Positions 56,973 to 64,000 of a stretch of DNA of 64,000 nucleotides are shown piece by piece. The stretch lies in assembly GCA_964523575.1 (NCBI GenBank), contig CAZGAV010000003.1:50270-114269 (forward strand). The letters are read 5' to 3'. The DNA comes from DAOUTW01 sp964523575 (GTDB taxonomy: Bacteria > Zixibacteria > MSB-5A5 > GN15 > JAAZOE01). The position numbers and the translations under genes were made by a program. Numbering within the stretch: position 1 is the first letter of the stretch; each line of letters opens with the position of its first letter. The notes beneath the pieces were generated by a model. The model was given only the letters and a program-made list of their open reading frames with translations, had not been told where the DNA came from and did no database searches.

Positions 56973-59318
56973 ATGAAAAAGTCAGTATGGATTGTGATTT
57001 TTATCATAGTTCTGGTGTACATCAACTGGCTCTCGGACGGCTTCGCCCAGACCACCCCTGAACAACTTCAGGCTTATGAAGAGTTGCTCAGAATCCAGCA
57101 GACGGATCATGCCGAACAAACGGGCCAGTATCAAACGCCGGAAATCTATGACAACGATGAAGCCCTGGCCAACGATTCCCTGTTGAGTCTGCACCGGCGT
57201 CGCACCCTCGATTCCGGCCGCACAGTCGTAACCTCGGAATCCTCTAAATCGTCCGCTGACGGCCAACTAGTCCTGCCTCAGAAAAGCGCCCCCGCGAGAT
57301 TCGGAAGCAATCTTTTTTCCCATCCTCAGGTCGGTGAAATCAACAACGCCCTCATTCCTGAAGATTATCTGCTGGGGCCGGGCGACAATATTATCATCAG
57401 CCTCTGGGGTCGGGTCCAGCAGGAATGGAATCTGACCGTTGACCGCGAAGGGAAAGTCTTTATTCCCAAAGTAGGCGAAATAACTGCCTGGGGCACGACT
57501 ATCGCTCAATTTGAAAAACGTCTCGATACTCAACTTTCCAAAGTGTACACCGGCTATGAACGGCGGGTAACGCTGGGCAAGATCCGCACGATCAAAGTCT
57601 TTGTTTACGGCGAGGTCAACGCCCCCGGCGGCTATGCCGTTTCGGCCCTATCGACCCTGTTTAACGCCCTTTACATGGCCGGCGGTCCGACAGCCAATGG
57701 ATCGTTTCGTCAAATAAAACTGATCCGCGACCGGGAAAAGAAAGTGGTCGACCTGTACGACTTTCTTGTCACCGGCGACAAAAGTTGTGATCTGCCGCTG
57801 ATGTCCGGAGATGTCATTTTTGTCCCTTTGGCCGGAGCCCAGGCGACGGTGCGGGGCGAAGTCCGGAGACCCGGCATTTATGAGCTTCTGGGCGATGAAA
57901 AAATTTCGGATTTGATCGAACTGGGCGGCGGCCCCACCGCCGAGGCTTATCTCGGCCGCCTGATGCTCGACCGCGTCGGCAGCGATGACGCCCGCAAAGT
58001 CATCGATCTCGATTTTAGCGGCGAGGAAAAACAGGACCCGGCCGTGGCCGACGGCGACGACCTCTCGGTCTTTTCGATCTATCAGATGCGGGAAAATGTC
58101 ATCTGGATCAACGGCATGGTCAAACATCCCGGCACCTTCGAGCGATCCGAGGGGATGCGCGTTTCGGAGCTGATCGACAAGGGGCAGTTGCTCCCCAATG
58201 ACGTCTATCTCGAACGGGCCGACCTCTTCCGACGCAAACCGGATGGACGGCGGGAAATAATCGCCATCGACCTTTCGCATATTCTGGCCGGTGACCCAAC
58301 CCATGATCTATTGCTGAGCGATCTTGATTCCCTGTACATATACAAAGTGGACGAAGTCGAACCCGAGCAATATGTTTATATCGACGGCATGGTTCAGCGT
58401 CCCGGGCAATATCCCCGTTATGACAATATGACCGTGGCCGACCTGATCTTTCTGGCCGGCAATTTGAAAAACAGCGCCTACTTGCTTCAGGCGGAATTGG
58501 CCCGGGTCGATTCGGTCGGCAATACCCGGCTGATCGAGATCTCCCTGGATCACCTGGATCATAACAACACTCCGGTCCTTCAGGAAAACGACCGGCTTTT
58601 CATACGCCGCATCCCGGGATACCAGCTTCACCGGATGGTCACCATCGAAGGCGAGGTTCGCTTTCCCGGCCGCTATTCCCTGACCCATAAAAGCGAAACT
58701 CTTTACGAACTCATAAATCGGGCCGGCGGTTTTACCGACAAGGCTTTCCCCACCGGAGCTATTTTCCGCCGGGGCGCCATCGCCGATGAACTCCAAAGGA
58801 AGGATATCGGCAATGTCCTCAAGGGAAGTCAGCCCCTCCTGGCCGATTCCACCGGGTTACTCCAGCCGGTGCGGACTTTCGACCTCACTGCCCAGAATGT
58901 CGATCGCATCATCATCGACATGGATCAATTGATCGCCACCAAAGGGACCACAAGCGATTTCAACCTTCAGGCTGGGGATTATATTTTTATCCCTGAAATA
59001 CCCACCGGCATTTCGGTACTCGGCGAGGTCAGCGCCAACGGCACCATTAAATACCAGTCCAATCGACGAGTCAAAAATTACCTCGAACAGGCCGGCGGCT
59101 GTACCAAGCGGGCTGACAAAGGCGAGATCAGGCTGGTTAAAGCCAACGGCCGGGTCTATGCCTCGGGCGGCGTCCAAAACCGCCGTGTCGACCTGGGCGA
59201 CGTCATTGTCGTGCCGACGGAAATCAAGAAAGAAAGAGATTGGATGCGATATATCACGACCGGTCTCTCGATTATAACCGGGGCGGCCACGACCGTCCTG
59301 ATAATCGACCGACTGTAA
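56973..59318 (+). CDS. Polysaccharide export protein (Wza-like) with multiple SLBB domains
   Basis: A 781-residue exported protein. A signal peptide (ending near GFAQT) is followed by a Gln/Ser-rich linker, then the polysaccharide export domain (YLLGPGDNIIISLWGR, VDREGKVFIPKVGEI) and at least five SLBB repeats with the pattern V-x-G-E-V-x-x-P-G-x-Y (FVYGEVNAPGGYAV, VRGEVRRPGIYEL, IDGMVQRPGQYPR, IEGEVRFPGRYSL). A hydrophobic segment at the C-terminus may insert in the outer membrane. It probably forms the outer-membrane exit of a surface glycan. Followed by pse genes on the same strand. Confidence 0.92.
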   Translation: MKKSVWIVIFIIVLVYINWLSDGFAQTTPEQLQAYEELLRIQQTDHAEQTGQYQTPEIYDNDEALANDSLLSLHRRRTLDSGRTVVTSESSKSSADGQLVLPQKSAPARFGSNLFSHPQVGEINNALIPEDYLLGPGDNIIISLWGRVQQEWNLTVDREGKVFIPKVGEITAWGTTIAQFEKRLDTQLSKVYTGYERRVTLGKIRTIKVFVYGEVNAPGGYAVSALSTLFNALYMAGGPTANGSFRQIKLIRDREKKVVDLYDFLVTGDKSCDLPLMSGDVIFVPLAGAQATVRGEVRRPGIYELLGDEKISDLIELGGGPTAEAYLGRLMLDRVGSDDARKVIDLDFSGEEKQDPAVADGDDLSVFSIYQMRENVIWINGMVKHPGTFERSEGMRVSELIDKGQLLPNDVYLERADLFRRKPDGRREIIAIDLSHILAGDPTHDLLLSDLDSLYIYKVDEVEPEQYVYIDGMVQRPGQYPRYDNMTVADLIFLAGNLKNSAYLLQAELARVDSVGNTRLIEISLDHLDHNNTPVLQENDRLFIRRIPGYQLHRMVTIEGEVRFPGRYSLTHKSETLYELINRAGGFTDKAFPTGAIFRRGAIADELQRKDIGNVLKGSQPLLADSTGLLQPVRTFDLTAQNVDRIIIDMDQLIATKGTTSDFNLQAGDYIFIPEIPTGISVLGEVSANGTIKYQSNRRVKNYLEQAGGCTKRADKGEIRLVKANGRVYASGGVQNRRVDLGDVIVVPTEIKKERDWMRYITTGLSIITGAATTVLIIDRL

Positions 59319-59340
59319 CCCGAACAAGGAAATCGACAGC

Positions 59341-60480
59341 ATGTTTTCAGGTAAATCGATTCTGGTCACAGGCGGCACCGGTTCTTTCGGCAAAAAATTC
59401 GTCGCCTCTATTCTGGAGCAGTACCCCGGTGTCAGGCGTCTGGTGATTTATTCACGGGATGAATTGAAACAATTCGACATGAGTCAGTCTTACCCGGCCT
59501 CGCAATATCCGCAATTGCGCTTTTTCATAGGCGACGTCCGGGATCGGGACCGCTTAAGGCGGGCCATGGAGGGGGTCGATATCGTCGTCCATGCGGCCGC
59601 CTTGAAACAGGTTCCGGCGGCCGAATACAACCCCTTCGAAGCCATCAAGACCAACATCATGGGCGCCCAGAACGTCATCGAAAACGCCATCGATCAGGGC
59701 GTCAGCCGGGTCGTGGCGCTCAGCACCGACAAAGCCGCGGCCCCGATAAATCTCTACGGGGCGACCAAACTCTGTTCCGACAAACTCTTCGTCTCGGCCA
59801 ATAATTTTCGCGGCAAACATAATATCAAATTTTCGGTGGTCCGCTACGGCAACGTCATGGGTAGCCGTGGCAGTGTTATTCCCTTTTTCATGAAAAAGCG
59901 CGCGGAAGGCGTCATTCCCATCACTGACGCCCGCATGACCCGCTTCAACATCACCCTGGAGGAAGGCGTCAATCTCGTTCAGCACGCCTTGGTGCATATG
60001 TGGGGCGGCGAGATATTCGTGCCCAAAATTCCCAGTTATCGCATCATCGACGTCGCCGAGGCAGTCGCGCCCGAATGCGAAAAAGTCTTTGTCGGTATCC
60101 GTCCCGGGGAAAAACTCCATGAGGAAATGATCACCGAAACCGACGCCATCAATTCCATTGAGTTTGAAAAATATTATGTCATTCTTCCCTCCTTGCCCTT
60201 ATGGGGTGTCGGCCAATTCGCCGAAGCGTTCAACGGCGCTCCCTGCCCGAATGGTTTCCATTACAGTAGCGGCTCCAATACCCAATGGCTGACCGTTGAT
60301 CGCATTCGCGAACTGATCGTCGCTCACGTCGATCCCGGTTTCACCTTCGCCGAAGGGACTCCCCGACGCAACGTTAAGCTGGTACGCAGGCAGGAAGAGA
60401 GCCGTTCTGACGGCCGCATTGCCGATATGACTGCGGTCGCTGAAGAATTGACTTCAACCCCGGCCATGGCCGAAAATTGA
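59341..60480 (+). CDS. pseB: UDP-N-acetylglucosamine 4,6-dehydratase (inverting), PseB
   Basis: The first enzyme of pseudaminic-acid synthesis, converting UDP-GlcNAc to a 4-keto-6-deoxy-L-altro sugar. It is an extended SDR of 379 residues with the NAD(P) motif ILVTGGTGSFGKKFV and the catalytic region ALSTDKAAAPINLYGATKL typical of inverting dehydratases. RYGNVMGSRGSVIPFF is a further family marker. AAGGAAA precedes the ATG. It lies 22 bases after the export gene. Confidence 0.95.
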   Translation: MFSGKSILVTGGTGSFGKKFVASILEQYPGVRRLVIYSRDELKQFDMSQSYPASQYPQLRFFIGDVRDRDRLRRAMEGVDIVVHAAALKQVPAAEYNPFEAIKTNIMGAQNVIENAIDQGVSRVVALSTDKAAAPINLYGATKLCSDKLFVSANNFRGKHNIKFSVVRYGNVMGSRGSVIPFFMKKRAEGVIPITDARMTRFNITLEEGVNLVQHALVHMWGGEIFVPKIPSYRIIDVAEAVAPECEKVFVGIRPGEKLHEEMITETDAINSIEFEKYYVILPSLPLWGVGQFAEAFNGAPCPNGFHYSSGSNTQWLTVDRIRELIVAHVDPGFTFAEGTPRRNVKLVRRQEESRSDGRIADMTAVAEELTSTPAMAEN

Positions 60481-60491
60481 GGACTACCCAA

Positions 60492-61760
60492 ATGGCTGAA
60501 CAGGAATTTTTGCCTTATGGCAAACATCATGTGACCGAGGATGATATCCGGGCGGTCGTGGAGGTTTTGAAATCGGACTGGCTTACTCAGGGTCCGGCAA
60601 TCCCCGAATTCGAGGAACGGCTGGCCGCCTGCCAGGGGGGGCTGGAAGCGGTCTCCTGCGCCAATGGAACAGCTGGCCTACATCTGGCCATGATGGCTCT
60701 GGGACTGAGTGAGGGTGACGCCGTCATTACCACCCCCAATACTTTCGTCGCCACAGCCAATTGCGCCCGCTTTCTCGGCGCCGAAGTTATCTTCGCTGAT
60801 ATCGACCCGGAGACCGGATTGATCGATCCCCGCAGTGTGGCGCGACTGCTGGAAAAAGATAAACGAAAAATTATCAAGGCCGTTCTGCCGGTCCATTTCG
60901 CCGGTCAACCGGCCGATTTGCCGGCGCTGGCCGAGATGGCTCGCGAGCATGGCGCCTGGATCGTCGATGACGCCTGTCACGCCATCGGAGCAACTTATGA
61001 AAGCAAGGGTCAGTCGTACCGACTGGGCGGCAATCCCCACTGCGATATGACCGTCTTTTCATTTCATCCGGTCAAGCATGTCGCTATGGGCGAAGGCGGA
61101 GCGGTTGTCACCAGCAACGAAACGCTGGCCGAGCGACTCCGGCTCTACCGGAATCATGGACTGGCTCGGCGGGACTTTGTCAATTCCGACATGGCCTTTT
61201 CCGAAAACGGTGTTCCCAACCCCTGGTACTATGAAATGAGTCATCCGGGATTAAATTATCGCCTGACCGATATTCAGGCGGCGTTGGGATTGTCACAATT
61301 AAAGAGACTGCCGGAATCGCTTCAGCGGCGTCGTGAAATCGCCGACCTATACCGGCAGTTGATTGCTCGAATTTTCACCGACAACGAAGTCACACCTCTC
61401 AAATTGCGCCCCCGGGTCACCCATGCCTATCATCTTTTCGTCGTCCGGATCGATTTTGACCGTCTGGGCGTTTCACGGGCGGTGGTCATGAATCGTCTCC
61501 GGGCGCAGGGTGTCGGCACTCAGGTTCACTATATCCCGGTTCATCTTCAGCCCTATTATCGCCTCGTCAGTCCGACCGATCCCTGGAATTTTCAGGGAGC
61601 CGAGGACTACTATGCAACAGCCCTCAGCCTTCCGATGTACCCCGAATTGACCGACAGCGATGTTGAACGGGTCGTGACGGAATTGGCGCAGGCCGTCGCC
61701 GCCCAACCCTCGTCGGCGACCGTATCGGAAAAAATTAAACAGGATCATCCGGTCGTATGA
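60492..61760 (+). CDS. pseC: UDP-4-amino-4,6-dideoxy-N-acetyl-L-altrosamine transaminase, PseC
   Basis: A PLP aminotransferase of the DegT/DnrJ family, 422 residues, using glutamate to aminate the PseB product at C4. The PLP lysine is Lys195 in FSFHPVKHVAMGEGG. Other family segments are PYGKHHVTEDDI at the start and CANGTAGLHLAM. ATG 60492 is preferred to an upstream in-frame start because GAGGA lies at normal spacing. It starts 11 bases after pseB; its stop overlaps the next ATG. Confidence 0.94.
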   Translation: MAEQEFLPYGKHHVTEDDIRAVVEVLKSDWLTQGPAIPEFEERLAACQGGLEAVSCANGTAGLHLAMMALGLSEGDAVITTPNTFVATANCARFLGAEVIFADIDPETGLIDPRSVARLLEKDKRKIIKAVLPVHFAGQPADLPALAEMAREHGAWIVDDACHAIGATYESKGQSYRLGGNPHCDMTVFSFHPVKHVAMGEGGAVVTSNETLAERLRLYRNHGLARRDFVNSDMAFSENGVPNPWYYEMSHPGLNYRLTDIQAALGLSQLKRLPESLQRRREIADLYRQLIARIFTDNEVTPLKLRPRVTHAYHLFVVRIDFDRLGVSRAVVMNRLRAQGVGTQVHYIPVHLQPYYRLVSPTDPWNFQGAEDYYATALSLPMYPELTDSDVERVVTELAQAVAAQPSSATVSEKIKQDHPVV

Positions 61761-62542
61761 TAATCGCTGTCTTACAAGCCCGCGTCTCGTCAACGCGGCT
61801 TCCGGGGAAAGTCATGAAACCGATTCTTGGCGCTCCAATGCTGGAACGCCATCTGGAACGGCTGGCCGGGGTGCGTTGTATCGATCGCCTTATCGTCGCC
61901 ACCAGCGTCGAGCCCGATGATGATCCCCTTGTCGAATTATGCCGACGTCAACAGGTGGAATGTTTCCGGGGCAACCTCAATGACGTTCTCGATCGTTACT
62001 ATCGAGCCGTCGAATCGTATCGCCCCGATGCGGTTGTCCGCCTGACCGGCGACTGTCCATTAGCCGATCCCGAAGTTGTCGATGAGGGCATCGAGTATTT
62101 CCGGAGCGACGATTACGATTATGTGAGCAACTGTGTCGAGCGGACTTATCCTATCGGTCTCGACGCTGAAATTTTCCGGTTCGAAGCCCTGCGGCAAGCC
62201 TGGCGCGAGGCCCAGTTGCCGTCGGAACGGGAACATGTCACGCCCTTTATAAAAAACCACCCTGAACGATTTGTCCTCGGCCAATTCAAAAACGATATCG
62301 ACCTTTCCTATCACCGCTGGACGGTGGATGAACCTGAGGATTTTGAGTTCGCCAAGGCCGTGTATCAAGCCCTGTATCCCCAGAAGCCGCACTTTTCCAT
62401 GCATGATGTTTTGAACCTGCTGGAACGACAACCGGAACTGACCCGAATCAATTACCACATTGTTCATGGTGCGGGCTATCAAAAATCTCTAAACGAGGAC
62501 GACCAATGGCGCGCGGGCCGAGGAGCCCTGCCGAACCGATGA
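61757..62542 (+). CDS. SpsF-type nucleotidyltransferase/glycosyltransferase of the pse cluster
   Basis: A 261-residue protein of the SpsF family with nucleotidyltransferase-type start VLQARVSSTRLPGKVMKP and RLTGDCPLADPEVVDEG. Many pse/leg loci carry this gene in the place of PseF (CMP-pseudaminate synthetase), so it may activate the sugar with CMP, but classical PseF starts with ARGGSKRI, which is absent. The function is thus uncertain. It overlaps pseC by four bases and is followed by a terminator. Confidence 0.8.
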   Translation: MIIAVLQARVSSTRLPGKVMKPILGAPMLERHLERLAGVRCIDRLIVATSVEPDDDPLVELCRRQQVECFRGNLNDVLDRYYRAVESYRPDAVVRLTGDCPLADPEVVDEGIEYFRSDDYDYVSNCVERTYPIGLDAEIFRFEALRQAWREAQLPSEREHVTPFIKNHPERFVLGQFKNDIDLSYHRWTVDEPEDFEFAKAVYQALYPQKPHFSMHDVLNLLERQPELTRINYHIVHGAGYQKSLNEDDQWRAGRGALPNR

Positions 62543-62592
62543 GATAAAAAATGATTATTCTGTCTGCTGCAAGAACCACTTCCATGGTAAAG

Positions 62593-62619
62593 GGTCGGGA
62601 ATTTATTCCCGGCCTTTTT
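62593..62619 (+). terminator. Intrinsic terminator inside the pse cluster
   Basis: GGTCGGGAA (62593-62601) and TTCCCGGCC (62606-62614) form a nine-bp stem with one G-T pair and a four-base loop, followed by five T residues. It lies between the spsF-like gene and pseG and would reduce or stop readthrough. Confidence 0.75.
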
Positions 62620-62722
62620 CATGAGTCATGGTCATTGTGGTCGATGCTTGAGGGTATCGTGAAAAGTTTTAATGGACAATCAACCGCCTGCGCCCTTACC
62701 CTTATTGGGGAAAGAGTGTGAT

Positions 62723-63766
62723 ATGAAAATATTGATTCGGGCCGATTCTTCATCGACAATCGGGGGCGGTCATCTGATGCGTTGTTTGAGTCTGGCCGAA
62801 AGATTGCGCCGCGACGGAGCCGCCGTCATACTCGCCGCCCGCGACCTTCCGGGCAGTCAAGGCGAAATGGTAGAAGAACGCCATTTTGAGCTGGTCAGAG
62901 TGGGAGACGGCCCCGAAGTCGAGGAGATGAAAAAAGTTTTCGACGCCGCCGGTCGCGTCAACTGGATGATTGTCGATCATTACGGCTATAACGATCAAAC
63001 GGAAAGCCCTTTGCGTTCATATTCGGACCATATCATGGTCATCGATGACTCGGCCAATCGACGCCATGATTGTGACCTGCTTTTGGATCAAAATCTTTAT
63101 CCCGATGCCGAGACCCGTTATAAAGACTTAGTACCGGCCTCCTGTCGGAAATTGTTCGGACCGAATTATGCATTATTGCGCCATGAATTCCCCGCCGCTC
63201 ATGAGAATCTCCGTCATCGCGACGGTATTATCCGACATCTTCTGATTACTATGGGCGGCGCCGATCCAAGAGATATAACGTCAACCGTGCTACAGGCGAT
63301 AGAATTACTGGATTGGCCCGAATTGACAATGGATATCGTCATCGGCCCATCTAATCCACGATTTGATAAAATCCGGAGAATCTGCCCCCCTCCCCCGCGG
63401 GCCCGCATTCACCATCCGGCCAAGGATATGGCCGCCCTGATGGCGAAAGCTGATCTTTGTATCGGAACGGCCGGATCGACGACCTGGGAACGATGTTGCC
63501 TCGGTTTGCCAACAATTTTCATCGCCTCCGGCGATTGCGAAGCGCCCATAGCCCAAGCCGCCGATACGGCCGGGATCGGGAAATATATCGGTCGCTACAA
63601 TGAAGTCTGGCCGGAGATGATCGCCGGAGAACTGGAAAATTTGAAAAAGCGTCCCGAGCTGATTCTGAACTGGAGCCGCAAAGCCTCGAAACTGGTCGAT
63701 GGCCGGGGAGCCAAGCGAGTCTGCCGAGAGATATATATTATCAGGCCAGCTGAGGTTTTATCATGA
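62723..63766 (+). CDS. pseG: UDP-2,4-diacetamido-2,4,6-trideoxy-L-altrose hydrolase, PseG
   Basis: A 347-residue enzyme with GT-B fold that releases UDP from the diacetamido sugar nucleotide. N-terminal MKILIRADSSSTIGGGHLMR carries the typical GGGHLMRC loop, and TMGGADPRDIT and CIGTAGSTTWERCCLGLP form the nucleotide-binding C-terminal half. ATG 62723 is preferred to a start 17 codons upstream because it begins the family sequence and follows AAAGAG. After the terminator it needs its own promoter, which I cannot identify firmly. Confidence 0.93.
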   Translation: MKILIRADSSSTIGGGHLMRCLSLAERLRRDGAAVILAARDLPGSQGEMVEERHFELVRVGDGPEVEEMKKVFDAAGRVNWMIVDHYGYNDQTESPLRSYSDHIMVIDDSANRRHDCDLLLDQNLYPDAETRYKDLVPASCRKLFGPNYALLRHEFPAAHENLRHRDGIIRHLLITMGGADPRDITSTVLQAIELLDWPELTMDIVIGPSNPRFDKIRRICPPPPRARIHHPAKDMAALMAKADLCIGTAGSTTWERCCLGLPTIFIASGDCEAPIAQAADTAGIGKYIGRYNEVWPEMIAGELENLKKRPELILNWSRKASKLVDGRGAKRVCREIYIIRPAEVLS

Positions 63767-63799
63767 AGGCTCCGATTCACTGCATTGAGGAAAACAGAC

Positions 63800-64000
63800 A
63801 TGCCGAAACGGGATGATTATAACCTGCGCCCGATGATAAATGGCGATCTTGATCTGGTTTTAAGGTGGCGCAATTCGGATCGAATCCGAGAAAATATGTA
63901 CACCAATCATATTATTTCGCAGGAAGAACACCGAACCTGGTTTGAACGCGAATCCTCGAACCAGAGGTCACATCGACTGATTTTCGAATACCTGAAGCGA
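63800..64000 (+). CDS. pseH: PseH-like N-acetyltransferase, 3' end outside window
   Basis: The first 67 residues of a GNAT protein matching PseH, which acetylates the 4-amino group of the PseC product. The N-terminus NLRPMINGDLDLVLRWRNSD and MYTNHIISQEEHRTWFE is diagnostic of this family. GAGG lies upstream. The frame is open to the end of the window. The condensing enzyme PseI would be expected further right. Confidence 0.85.
   Translation, partial: MPKRDDYNLRPMINGDLDLVLRWRNSDRIRENMYTNHIISQEEHRTWFERESSNQRSHRLIFEYLKR

Overview
The window looks like one scaffold of a metagenome-assembled genome (it holds a 100-base run of N) from a Gram-negative bacterium of the Fibrobacteres-Chlorobi-Bacteroidetes (FCB) side of the tree, probably a candidate phylum such as Zixibacteria or a relative. 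Reasons: outer-membrane proteins, many lipoproteins with classical lipoboxes, a secreted subtilase ending in the NYPNPFNPTT-type FlgD-like sorting domain common in FCB candidate phyla, and a dimeric class II glycyl-tRNA synthetase. The phylum is an inference; no rRNA, tRNA, CRISPR array, phage or insertion sequence was seen.

Layout. 1-2.5 kb: end of a pyrimidine operon (pyrK-pyrD-pyrF). 2.5-3.7 kb: two tandem paralogues of an unrecognised family. 3.8-7.9 kb: leftward operon pgsA-pgpA-cinA-thpR-recA. 8.1-12.1 kb: a lipoprotein, a candidate small RNA, then a serine-palmitoyltransferase-like gene with a GNAT acyltransferase and a lipoprotein (a probable sphingolipid module). 12.2-19.5 kb: surface proteins, a macro-domain protein, the operon dprA-yigZ-pfkB-PAP2, and two lipoproteins. 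19.9-23.7 kb: rubrerythrin-like protein, MscS channel, gingipain-like (C25) protein. 23.9-27.7 kb: leftward operon eno-ftsB-recO-glyS. 27.8-34.4 kb: large periplasmic protein, heterodimeric ABC exporter, inositol-monophosphatase. 34.6-38.9 kb: MacA/MacB-like system with two separate permeases. 39.1-45.5 kb: MntP, small proteins, the subtilase, Smr protein, GerW/DUF2953 pair cut by the gap, and an acidic zinc protein. 45.6-53.4 kb: etfB, then the leftward lipid operon yceD-rpmF-plsX-fabH-fabD-fabG-acpP-fabF-rnc. 53.7-56.6 kb: esterase-fold lipoprotein and FadL-like porin. 57-64 kb: polysaccharide-export protein and pseudaminic-acid genes (pseB, pseC, spsF-like, pseG, pseH), running off the right edge.

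How it fits together. Much of the window serves the cell envelope: phospholipid synthesis (pgsA, pgpA, plsX), fatty-acid synthesis (fab genes), likely sphingolipid synthesis, envelope transporters, and surface sugar. Several strong sigma-70-like promoters place the predicted transcription start on or within a few bases of the start codon (17.3-17.5 kb divergent pair, 27.8 kb, 39.8 kb, 53.4 kb), which suggests that leaderless transcripts are common in this organism.

The observations most worth following are the promoter-RNA-terminator unit at 8.85-8.97 kb, the esterase-fold lipoprotein with glycine in place of its nucleophilic serine, the C25-like peptidase without a signal peptide behind a long leader, and the unrecognised periplasmic protein overlapping an asymmetric ABC exporter.
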